The notes beneath the pieces are model-generated. The model was not told the DNA's origin and did no database searches. It saw only the letters and a list, made by a program, of their open reading frames with translations. The position numbers and the translations under genes are program-made. From NCBI RefSeq assembly GCF_051488685.1, contig NZ_JBPSEH010000006.1:62001-126000 (forward strand): a stretch of 64,000 nucleotides of DNA, read 5' to 3'. The stretch is from Melioribacter sp051488685 (GTDB taxonomy: Bacteria > Bacteroidota > Ignavibacteria > Ignavibacteriales > Melioribacteraceae). Shown here in pieces: positions 44,844-53,700 of the stretch. The number at the start of each line of letters is the position of its first letter. Position 1 is the first letter of the stretch.

Positions 44844-45566
44844 ATGTTTACGATTAAAAACAACGTGAGCAAAAGTATAATATTGGACCTCGAGCCACAG
44901 CAGATTACAATTCAAAAAGAAGAAATCGATTCTGTAATCGGATATAAAAATGCAGAACACCATTTTTCGAATATTGTAAATGAAATTCTTTCATTGTTAA
45001 CTGATAAAATTAATCCCCGTGCAGGGTATGTAATTATTGATAATATTAATTTCCCCGATAAAAAAAGTATCCAGTTGAACGATACGATTTTTCAAACAGG
45101 ACCAATTGTTACCAGTCAATTGAAAAATGCCGAATTGATGTTCGTTTTTCTTGCTACCATCGGCGATAAAATAGAAAAATGGATAGAAGAATTACGTAAA
45201 GAAGGGGAGCTGGCTTATAGTTATATTGCCGATATAATTGCTTCTGCCGCTGCCGAAAAAACTGCCGATTTCATTCACGATTATATTACAAGAGAAATGG
45301 AAAAAAATAATATGGGAGTTTCCAACAGATATAGTCCCGGTTATTGCACTTGGCATGTTAGCGAGCAGCATAAGCTTTTTTCTTTATTCCCGAAAAATTT
45401 TTGCGGTGTAACACTCAAAGAATCTGCTCTAATGGTGCCCATTAAATCGATAAGTGGAATTATAGCAGCGGGAAATAAGGTCAAGTGGAAGGATTATTTA
45501 TGTGATACGTGTAACGTAAAAGACTGTACTTACAGAATTAAAAATAAACAAAAAAGTAATAGTTGA
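44844..45566 (+). CDS. MetH-type reactivation domain protein with Cys-rich tail
   Basis: The 240-residue protein matches the B12-dependent methionine synthase activation domain: an N-terminal helical part, then NRYSPGYCTWHVSEQHKLF and ESALMVPIKSISGI, which correspond to the S-adenosylmethionine-binding RxxxGY and the following helix of MetH. In MetH this module re-methylates oxidised cob(II)alamin with SAM and an electron donor. Stand-alone versions serve corrinoid methyltransferases. The C-terminus adds CDTCNVKDC (Cys220, 223, 228), a cluster absent from MetH that could bind a metal or FeS centre for electron transfer. The gene is five bases after the Hcy-module gene and seven before the first UroD-fold gene. 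The reductant is unknown. Confidence 0.85.
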   Translation: MFTIKNNVSKSIILDLEPQQITIQKEEIDSVIGYKNAEHHFSNIVNEILSLLTDKINPRAGYVIIDNINFPDKKSIQLNDTIFQTGPIVTSQLKNAELMFVFLATIGDKIEKWIEELRKEGELAYSYIADIIASAAAEKTADFIHDYITREMEKNNMGVSNRYSPGYCTWHVSEQHKLFSLFPKNFCGVTLKESALMVPIKSISGIIAAGNKVKWKDYLCDTCNVKDCTYRIKNKQKSNS

Positions 45567-45573
45567 GGAAGTT

Positions 45574-46608
45574 ATGACAGACAATCAATGGGAAATATTG
45601 AAAAAAGTAATCAAAGGTGAAAAAGTAGAACCCTTGCCAGTTGGATTTATAATTGACAGTCCCTGGCTACCTAATTGGTATGGAATTAAGATAGTAGAAT
45701 ACTTTGCAAGTGAAGAGCTCTGGTTCGCGGCAAATTTAAAAGCAATCAATCAATTTCCTGACGTAATATTTTTGCCAGGTTTTTGGTCCGAGTATGGAAT
45801 GTGTACAGAGCCATCGGCATTTGGTGCTCGTTCGTCTTTTCCGCCAAATGAATTTCCGCACGCTCATAAATTGATTAATTCAGCAGATGAAATCGAATCT
45901 TTGCATCAACCAAATCCCGTAACAGATGGACTCCTGCCGTTGATGTTAAATCGACTCAAATTATTGCAAAGCAGGATTGAAGAAAATGGCCATAAAATTA
46001 GATTTGCTGTAGCACGAGGTCCTTTGAATATTGCCAGTTACTTGATGGGTACTACTGAATTTCTTACCACAATGATGATGATGCCAGGTAAAGCACACGT
46101 TTTATTGAGAAAAATTACAGACTTTCTTAAAGATTGGCTTGATTTACAGAGAAAAACTTTCCCATCTATCGACGGAATATTTTTGCTGGATGATATTATA
46201 GGATTTATTGGCGAACCTGAATTTAAAGAATTTGCTCTGCCATATTATAAAGAATTATTCAATACGGATGTGTCGATAAAATTTCTGCATAATGACGCAC
46301 CGTGTAAAGTTTCTGCGCCTTTTTTGAATGAAATGGGAGTTAATTTATTTAATATGGGAATTGATGTTTCGCTTACTGAATTGAAAGAATTAACACAAAA
46401 TAAAGTTACACTTGTTGGCAATTTACCGCCGCGCGACGTACTTGCCGCCGCTACTCCAGAAGAAGTTGCAGCAGCTACGAAAAAAATGCTCGACGATTTG
46501 AAAGATAAATCAAGATTGTTCGCATCATGTGGCGGAGGGATGCCTCCTGGTGTAAAAACAGAGAATATCAATGCGTTCATCAACACCGTTAAAAACTATA
46601 AAATATGA
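45574..46608 (+). CDS. UroD-fold methyltransferase, candidate substrate:corrinoid enzyme (first copy)
   Basis: This 344-residue protein belongs to the uroporphyrinogen decarboxylase (URO-D) superfamily but lies among corrinoid genes, which points to the MtaA/MtbA/CmuA-like methyltransferases rather than haem synthesis. It shows the barrel blocks ARGPLNIASYLMGT, GIFLLDDIIGFIGEP, FLHNDAPC and FASCGGGMPPGVKTENI. The metal-site region reads His239-N-Asp241 with Cys244 nearby, and Cys319 lies in the last block. The usual H-x-C of thiol-methylating members is therefore altered, which would suit a methyl-ether or other oxygen substrate. It starts seven bases after the activator gene behind GAGGAAG. 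Substrate is inferred only from context. Confidence 0.78.
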   Translation: MTDNQWEILKKVIKGEKVEPLPVGFIIDSPWLPNWYGIKIVEYFASEELWFAANLKAINQFPDVIFLPGFWSEYGMCTEPSAFGARSSFPPNEFPHAHKLINSADEIESLHQPNPVTDGLLPLMLNRLKLLQSRIEENGHKIRFAVARGPLNIASYLMGTTEFLTTMMMMPGKAHVLLRKITDFLKDWLDLQRKTFPSIDGIFLLDDIIGFIGEPEFKEFALPYYKELFNTDVSIKFLHNDAPCKVSAPFLNEMGVNLFNMGIDVSLTELKELTQNKVTLVGNLPPRDVLAAATPEEVAAATKKMLDDLKDKSRLFASCGGGMPPGVKTENINAFINTVKNYKI

Positions 46609-46690
46609 CAAACAAAGAATCAAAAAGCTCTTACGTTAAAATTACTTCAACAACTCGAGTTTTGTAAATTATTGTTACGGAATTATTGCC

Positions 46691-47998
46691 ATGAAAAAAT
46701 ATCTTATTTTGTTCTTATCCATTTTTATATCATCGTATAAAATTTTCCCTCAGTCAGAAATAAATGATTATAAAGTAGCTGACTGGTTCAATTTTAAAGA
46801 TGCTGCAATAACATATACGTTTGACGACAATTGTGCTAATCAACTTAAAGAAGTTGTCCCGATGTTTGATCAGTATAATTACAAATTAACTCTTTTTATT
46901 GTTACCAATTGGAATCCTGACTGGGAAGGTTTAAGAAAAGCCGCAGCAAATGGACATGAGATTGCCAGTCATACCGTAAGCCATCCTTTTCTCGATCAGA
47001 TGCCAGAAAATGAACTCGAAAGCGAATTGAAAAATTCCGCTGAGTTAATAGGTGCCAATATCAGAAAAGGAGAGCCTCTTACAATTGCATATCCATATTG
47101 CCGCGAGGGCAAATTATCAGTAGTAAAAAAATATTATGTAGCTGCAAGAGGATGTCAGGGTTACATCGAAAATAAGACGCCGTTGGATTTCTATAATATA
47201 AGTTCTATAATATGTGGCTCAGAAGGGCCTGTTAAAACTGTTAAGGATTTTAATGACAGAGCTGAAGAAGCAGCAAGACTGAAAGGATGGTGTGTCTACC
47301 TTTTGCACGGTATAGATAACGACGGCGGTTATTCGCCTTTGCCCTCTGATACTTTAAGAAAAAGTCTCGATTATCTGAAAAATAATGATGACAGATTCTG
47401 GGTCGATAACTTTATTAATGTTGTTAAATATATCAGAGAAAGGAACTGTCTTACGATTAAAGAAAATTACAATAATAACGATACGATTAGCTTTATCGTA
47501 ACCGATACTTTGAACGATAGCATTTACGATTTCCCGGTGACGATACGCCGTAAAATTCCAGCGGGATGGCAATCATATTCACTGATGAAAAATAATAATG
47601 AACTCGCTTCAAAAATAATTAATGAAAATGGACAGAATTATATAGTCTTTAATACAGTGCCGGATAGTTTAGAAATATTACTCATTAAAAATGAAACCAC
47701 AAATATTAATGACGAACTTATTGACGATAAATTTAAATCCGGTAGGTTGAATACTAACTATCCGAATCCATTTAATCTTACAACAAACATTTCATTTTCT
47801 TTAAGTGAACCCGATATTGTAAAACTTACAGTTTATGATATTTTAGGAAGACAGGTAGATTCTGTATCAAAAAATTATTCTTCAGGGTTTCATCGTTTAG
47901 TTTATAATGCCAGTAAATTAACAGGTGGTATCTACTTCTACACACTGGATACGAGCAGAGGCAGACTTGGCGTTCGTAAAATGTCGCTATTGAAATAG
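46691..47998 (+). CDS. Polysaccharide deacetylase (CE4, NodB-type) with T9SS sorting domain
   Basis: The 435-residue protein has a signal peptide (MKKYLILFLSIFISSYKIF), a NodB/CE4 catalytic domain (about 35-235) and a C-terminal T9SS sorting domain (about 350-435, TNYPNPFNLTTN, ending KMSLLK). Catalytic Asp45 and metal ligand Asp46 lie in YTFDDNC, and His94/His98 in IASHTVSHP. The later motif includes YPYCREG and CVYLLHGIDN. CE4 enzymes remove acetyl groups from chitin-like glycans, peptidoglycan or acetyl-xylan. In this locus xylan deacetylation is plausible. It is the only exported protein inside the corrinoid group, between the two UroD-fold genes, which suggests both activities serve the same polymer. 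Confidence 0.87.
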   Translation: MKKYLILFLSIFISSYKIFPQSEINDYKVADWFNFKDAAITYTFDDNCANQLKEVVPMFDQYNYKLTLFIVTNWNPDWEGLRKAAANGHEIASHTVSHPFLDQMPENELESELKNSAELIGANIRKGEPLTIAYPYCREGKLSVVKKYYVAARGCQGYIENKTPLDFYNISSIICGSEGPVKTVKDFNDRAEEAARLKGWCVYLLHGIDNDGGYSPLPSDTLRKSLDYLKNNDDRFWVDNFINVVKYIRERNCLTIKENYNNNDTISFIVTDTLNDSIYDFPVTIRRKIPAGWQSYSLMKNNNELASKIINENGQNYIVFNTVPDSLEILLIKNETTNINDELIDDKFKSGRLNTNYPNPFNLTTNISFSLSEPDIVKLTVYDILGRQVDSVSKNYSSGFHRLVYNASKLTGGIYFYTLDTSRGRLGVRKMSLLK

Positions 47999-48024
47999 TA
48001 ACTGCCAATTAATCCGGAGATGGC

Positions 48025-49044
48025 ATGTCTCGTAAATTATTATTGAATGCTGTATCGATAGCAAATTCGGAACGAAGACGGCTTGTTATGCCGTTGCTCG
48101 GTTTTCCGGGAATTAACTTAGTTAAATCAACAATTAAGGTGGCTCAACAAAATTACATTGAGCATTTCAAAGTTTTGTATGCACTATACAATCAATTTCA
48201 TCCTGATGGAATGTTTCCGTTAATGGATTTATCGCTTGAAGCAAACGCTTTGGGTTGTTATACTCACTTTCCCCCGTACGAATCTGCAACAGTTTTACAT
48301 ACCGATTTTGATGAGTCTACTCTTGAATTTATGAAGAAAATTGAAATTCAAGGAGATTCAAGGGTTTTGAGTTATTGTGCTACGGTAAAAAAAATGTCGG
48401 AGAGCTTTGAAAAATCGATAACCTGTGCTTATGTGACGGGTCCATATACTTTAGCAGGTTTAATATTGGGAGCGAGCAGAGCAGCCGAAATGACAATAAC
48501 AAATCCTGAACTGTTAGATAACCTTTGCCAGATAGCTTACGAAAAAATTAAAGTTTATTCCAGAATGTTAACTGATTCGGGTGCAAAAGTGGTATGTGTT
48601 CTCGAGCCAAGCGCTGTTATGTTGGGACCCGAACAATTTATTCGATTCTCTGCCACATATATTAAAAAGATAACTGAGTTTTATGATAATTCTGACATCG
48701 CAATTATATACCATATATGTGGAAATTCAATGCATCTGATTGAAGCGATGTGTCAGTCAGGAGTAAATGGATTAAGTATCGATTCGCCTGAAGCGGGTAT
48801 GAACATTAAGACAGTGTGTAAATTGGCTGGAGAAAATATCCTCGTAATTGGCAATATTAATCCTGCAGGTAAAATATTAAACGGAACATACGAAGAAGTA
48901 TACAAAGAAACAGAAACGCTCTTAAAAGAAACGGAAGAATTCCCAAACTTTGTATTGAGTACAGGCTGCGATTTGCCTCAGGCAGTACCTATCGAGAATA
49001 TAAAGGCATTTATGGATGCAGGAAGAAATTATAAATTGCCTTGA
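48025..49044 (+). CDS. UroD-fold methyltransferase, MtaA/MtbA-like (second copy)
   Basis: The 339-residue protein is another URO-D superfamily member and is closer than the first copy to methylcobamide:thiol methyltransferases. It has the complete zinc motif H-x-C-Xn-C: His230 and Cys232 in IYHICGN, Cys315 in STGCDLPQAVP. Other blocks are MDLSLEANALGC, GPYTLAGLILG and EPSAVMLGPEQF. In methanogen MtaA and MtbA this motif activates coenzyme M. Here there is no sign of coenzyme M metabolism, so it may act on another thiol or handle the donor side. It starts behind TCCGGAGATG, 26 bases after the deacetylase gene, and ends the group. Which of the two UroD-fold enzymes meets the donor cannot be decided from sequence. 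Confidence 0.83.
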   Translation: MSRKLLLNAVSIANSERRRLVMPLLGFPGINLVKSTIKVAQQNYIEHFKVLYALYNQFHPDGMFPLMDLSLEANALGCYTHFPPYESATVLHTDFDESTLEFMKKIEIQGDSRVLSYCATVKKMSESFEKSITCAYVTGPYTLAGLILGASRAAEMTITNPELLDNLCQIAYEKIKVYSRMLTDSGAKVVCVLEPSAVMLGPEQFIRFSATYIKKITEFYDNSDIAIIYHICGNSMHLIEAMCQSGVNGLSIDSPEAGMNIKTVCKLAGENILVIGNINPAGKILNGTYEEVYKETETLLKETEEFPNFVLSTGCDLPQAVPIENIKAFMDAGRNYKLP

Positions 49045-49070
49045 AAGTTGCAAAGTTATATACTCGTTCA

Positions 49071-49235
49071 TTAAAAAGCCTTAGAACTTTTTTCATTATT
49101 ATCAATCAAATTTCTCCTTATGAACGCAAGTTGAATAGTTCTATCCGCTGAAGCAAAATAAATTGAATCCTTCCTTAATAAGCTTAAACAATGCAAGTTC
49201 ACCTTCGACTGGATTTGTATAAAAAGCTCCCATTT
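49071..49235 (-). other. Possible decayed reading frame in a 375-base gap
   Basis: The gap 49045-49419 holds no intact gene. On the minus strand about 54 codons are open, ending at the stop at 49071-49073. They include SIYFASADRTIQLAFI, while a neighbouring frame reads NPVEGELALFKLIKEG just upstream. The protein-like composition split over two frames suggests a small frameshifted gene, but I recognise no family. The remainder, 49236-49419, shows only AT-rich DNA and the GH29 ribosome site. Confidence 0.2.
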
Positions 49236-49419
49236 ATTTTATATGGCAAAAGTAGATCATTACATTTAGATTTCTTAAGTAGATTTGGCAATCTGGTTAA
49301 ATTTAATAATCTTTTGCTTTGTATATAGTAAGTATAATAGTGAGCGAAATTTTTTATACAGAAGTTTAATAGTCAATTGTCATCAAATAATTAAAATATA
49401 CTCAGATCGTGGAGGAGAA

Positions 49420-50721
49420 ATGAAAAGAATTTTAGTAATTGTTCTGTTGGCATTAATTTCAATTAATGTCATGGCGCAGAAAGGTTACAAGCCGACGGAG
49501 GAAAATCTTGAAAACCGCGAGTGGTTCAGAAATGCAAAGTTTGGCCTGTTTGTGCACTGGGGAATTTATAGTGTGCTCGGAGATGGTGAATGGGTTATGG
49601 AACAACAGAGAATTGATAAGCATACGTACGAAAAAGTTGCGTCGTTTTTCAATCCTGTTGAATTCGACCCGAAAGAATGGGTACAAATGATTAAAGATGC
49701 AGGTATGAAATACATCACTATTACAACTCGCCATCACGACGGATTCTCGATGTTCCATACAAAAGAGAGCGATTGGAATATCATCGATAAAACTCCATAT
49801 AAAAAAGATATCATAAAAATGATTACTGATGAATGCCATAAAGAAGGAATTAAAATATTCTTTTATTATTCCCTCGTCGACTGGTATCATGAAGATTATT
49901 ATCCGAGGGGTGCAACGGGACATTACAGTGGCAGAGGCGATAAAGGTGACTGGAATAAGTATATCGAATTCATGAAAGCACAGTTAACCGAATTGCTGAC
50001 TAACTATGGTGAAATTGCAGGTATCTGGTTTGATGGATTATGGGACAAAGAGGATGCTGACTGGAAAATCGACGAAATTTATGAATTGATTCACAGACTG
50101 CAACCACAGTGCATGATTGGCAACAATCATCATCATGCCCCAAATGAAGGAGAGGATTTCCAGATGTTCGAAAAAGATTTGCCAGGACAAAATAAATCGG
50201 GCTTCAGTAAAGATACAGAAATAAGCAAACTTCCTCTCGAAACATGCGAAACAATTAATAATTCCTGGGGTTTCAATTTGCGGGATAAAAATTATAAATC
50301 CGTGAAAACCATTGTGGATTATCTTGTCAAAGCTGCTGGTAACGACGCTAACTTGTTATTGAATGTCGGTCCAATGCCGAATGGTAGAATTCAAAAAGAA
50401 TTTGTCGATACATTGCGCAGTGTAGGCAAGTGGCTCCAGAAATATGGCGAAACTATCTATGACACAAGAAAAGGCCCAATTGAACCCCACTCGTGGGGAG
50501 TCAGCACTCAAAAAGGGAACAGAATTTTTATTCATCTACTCGCACCAGAAGACGAAGTTATCTTTCTGCCATATAGCGGAAGGGATATAAAACATATAAA
50601 GTTGTTTGATTCAAACAGGTCACTCGATTACATTCAAAATAAATTGGGAGTTTTAATAAAAATTGCGAAAGATGATTTTCAGCCTTACGACACAATCCTT
50701 GTGATTGAAACGAACGATTGA
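49420..50721 (+). CDS. Glycoside hydrolase family 29 alpha-L-fucosidase
   Basis: I choose the ATG at 49420, right after GGAGGAG, because it gives a signal peptide (MKRILVIVLLALISINVMAQ); longer in-frame starts add an unlikely leader. The 433-residue mature enzyme shows the GH29 barrel: WFRNAKFGLFVHWGIYS, ITTRHHDGFSMF, IKIFFYYSLVDW, nucleophile Asp205 in IWFDGLWD, and LLLNVGPMPNGRIQ. A short beta domain closes it. GH29 removes alpha-L-fucose, for example from xyloglucan, pectin or algal glycans, and some members act on methylated or related sugars. No T9SS domain is present, so it is probably periplasmic. Its stop lies one base from the stop of the convergent kinase gene, with no terminator between them. 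Confidence 0.92.
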   Translation: MKRILVIVLLALISINVMAQKGYKPTEENLENREWFRNAKFGLFVHWGIYSVLGDGEWVMEQQRIDKHTYEKVASFFNPVEFDPKEWVQMIKDAGMKYITITTRHHDGFSMFHTKESDWNIIDKTPYKKDIIKMITDECHKEGIKIFFYYSLVDWYHEDYYPRGATGHYSGRGDKGDWNKYIEFMKAQLTELLTNYGEIAGIWFDGLWDKEDADWKIDEIYELIHRLQPQCMIGNNHHHAPNEGEDFQMFEKDLPGQNKSGFSKDTEISKLPLETCETINNSWGFNLRDKNYKSVKTIVDYLVKAAGNDANLLLNVGPMPNGRIQKEFVDTLRSVGKWLQKYGETIYDTRKGPIEPHSWGVSTQKGNRIFIHLLAPEDEVIFLPYSGRDIKHIKLFDSNRSLDYIQNKLGVLIKIAKDDFQPYDTILVIETND

Positions 50722-50722
50722 C

Positions 50723-53700
50723 TTAGTGCTTGTTTTTAAAGATGATTGTAAACGTTGTGCCGACTCCTTTCTCACTTTCCACAGATATATCGGCATTATT
50801 TATTTCACAATATCTTTTAACTAAAGCGAGACCCAGTCCATTGCCTTCGAATTGTCTGGTGTAACCCCTTTGTTCCTGAGAAAAGGCAGAGAAAAGGTAA
50901 GGCAAATATTCTTTTGAAATTCCAATTCCAGTGTCGGAGATTTTGATAGTTACGTTCATTTTATCGTCACGGTAGGCTGCAATTTCTATTTTACCCTTGA
51001 AGGTATATTTAATTGCATTGTCTGTTAAATTAATAATTATCTGCGTTAAAGAATATTCATCCGCGTAAACGGTCAAATTAACGTCTTTTACATTCAAGAC
51101 TAAATCGAGGTTTTTCTTTCTGGCTTTATGTTCAAATTCAAGGAATAATTCATCGAGTAGATTTCCAAGATTAATATCTTTAAAGTGCGTTTCGTAACTT
51201 CCAGTTTGCAACTCAGACATATTAAGAATAAGGTCGATTGTTCTTACTATTCTATCGCCGGCTTTATCGATTGATTCAAAACTTTCTTTGAGCAACTGGT
51301 CTTTTTCTGAGTCTACTGATTCCCGGATTAAGTCAACAAAATTCAAAATTGTATTTATGGGCGAGCGAATTTCATGCGACATCTGAGCTAAAAATTCACT
51401 TTTTAACTTTTCTGAACTTTCCGCTTTCTCTTTTGCTTTAAGTAATTCTTGTTCTATTTCTTTTCGTTCGTTAATTTCACGGATTAATTTTTCATTCAAT
51501 GTAGTTTTTTCTCTGATGAGAGATTCAAGTTCGCTTTGTCTTTTACGTACGGAATTTATTTTAAGTCTGTAGCTCGTAAAAATAGCAAGCAGAATAACAG
51601 ACGCTGCAAGTAACCTGAACCACCACGTCTGATAAAATGGTGGATGAATGATAATATTAATCTTAACACCCTTTTCGTTCCAGTATCCAAAGGAATTAGC
51701 AGCTTTGATATAGAGCGTATATTTACCCGGCGGTATTCTTGAAAAAACGGCATAGTTCAGATTACCGATATAATACCAGTTATTATCCAGACCTTCCATT
51801 TTATACGCATAAGAATTTTTATCGGGCGCCGAGAAATTCATAGCTGCAAATTTGATTGTAAATACATTTTGCTTGTATGTGAGATGTATCTCATTAAGAT
51901 ATGAAATGTGTTTTGGTAAAATAACATTACCGTCTATTTCATCTCCAATCTTGACAGGTGAGTTAAACAATTCAAAATCGGTCAATACAACTTTCGGAGG
52001 AATTGTATCGATTATTATTTCGTCAGGTTTAAACATAACCATTCCTTTATTGCCTCCGAAAATAAACTCGCCTGTAGTTTTAAGTTTTACGGCAGAACGG
52101 ACGTAGTATTCATTGCTCGGCAGTCCGTTGCTTTTGTCGAAATTGATAAATGAGTTATTTGATGGATTGAATTTGGAAATTCCTTTATTTGTACCGATCC
52201 ACAAATTTCCTTCGAAATCTTCCAGAATGCTCTGAATATTATTGTCAGGCAAACCGTCCTTCTTTGTATAACTCTTGAACGAAATATTTCCTTTTTCATC
52301 TGTAATAACTCTGTTTATACCCTGTACAGTTGCAACCCAGAGGTTGCCTCTACTGTCCTCAAATAAACTCAATACTTTATTGTCGCTTATGCTATTGGAA
52401 TTATTGGGTATATGTTTAAAATGTTTGAAAGTCTTATTCTTGTAATCGAATAAGTCGAGTCCGCTTTCATCAGTACCAATCCATATTCTTCCTTTGCTAT
52501 CCTGGAATGCGACCCACAAATTGTCGCTTGCAATGCTATTAGTATCGCGAGGATTGTGTTTTAAGTATATGAATGATTTTCTCCTTTTATCATAAATATT
52601 CAAACCGCCACCGTATGAAGCAAAAAGAATTTCGCCCGTATTTATCTGAGTAATAGAGAACATAAGATAGCTGCTCAATTGTGGAGTGGTGTAATTGATG
52701 AAATTGTTTCTTAAGGGATCGTATCTCGAAACTCCCTGATCTGTTGAAATCCATATTTCTCCATCTCGATCCTGATAAATAGTCCTTATTCTGTTATCGA
52801 TCAACGAGTGAGAGTCGTCTGCATTATTCGTGAATTTAACAAATCCTTTGCGCGATGGATTAAATCTGTAAACTCCGTTACCGTAAGTTCCAATCCATAA
52901 ATATCCATTTTTGTCTTCAAGTATGGAATAGATCATTGCAGGATTACCATATGAGTCGTTGTCTGGCAAATTAACGAAACGAAAACGAGATTTTTTAAAA
53001 TCAAGTTTATTCACCCCTCCGCCGTTTGTTCCAATCCAGATTATTCCACCATTATCCTTGTAAAGTGAGAATACATTATTGCTATTAAGACTGTAGGGAT
53101 TATTATGCTGATAATGAAAAGAAGTGAATTTTTCTTTCGATTTGTCGAATCTGAACAATCCGTTTATATTTGTTGCAATCCACAAATTACCGTCGTCATC
53201 TTCAATGATCGATCTTATTGTTTTATCAGGGCTTTTTGCTGTGAAAGGATTATAATAACGGATGAAGTTATTATTTTTAGAAGAATACCGATGGAGTCCT
53301 TCACTTGTACCAAGCCAGAGTTGACCTCTTTTATCTACGAAGAGGGCATTTACAAAATTAGATTGAAGACTGTTATCGTTGCCAGGAATATTAAAATAAA
53401 ATTCTGAACTGTTATTTTCGGGATTAAACTTGATCAATCCATTCCAGGCACCCACCCAGATAATTCCCGTACTGTCTTCTGCAAGCGAGGTTATATATTC
53501 CGAACGTTCGTATTTATGAAAAGGAATAATTTGTGTGTAATCGATGAAACGGTCGGTTTCAAAGTCGTATCTGCATAGGCCTTTTTCTGTACCAATCCAT
53601 AGCCTTCCTTTTGAATCGTATAATAGTGCTCTAACACGATTAGATATCAAGGGATTATTACTTCTATCTTCTCTTCGATATCTTGAAAATTTATCCTGAG

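Noticed and set aside
45574..49044. Haem biosynthesis role (HemE) for the UroD-fold proteins
   Set aside because: Two copies sit with corrinoid genes, and the second has the H-x-C ... C zinc motif of methyltransferases; no other haem gene is nearby.
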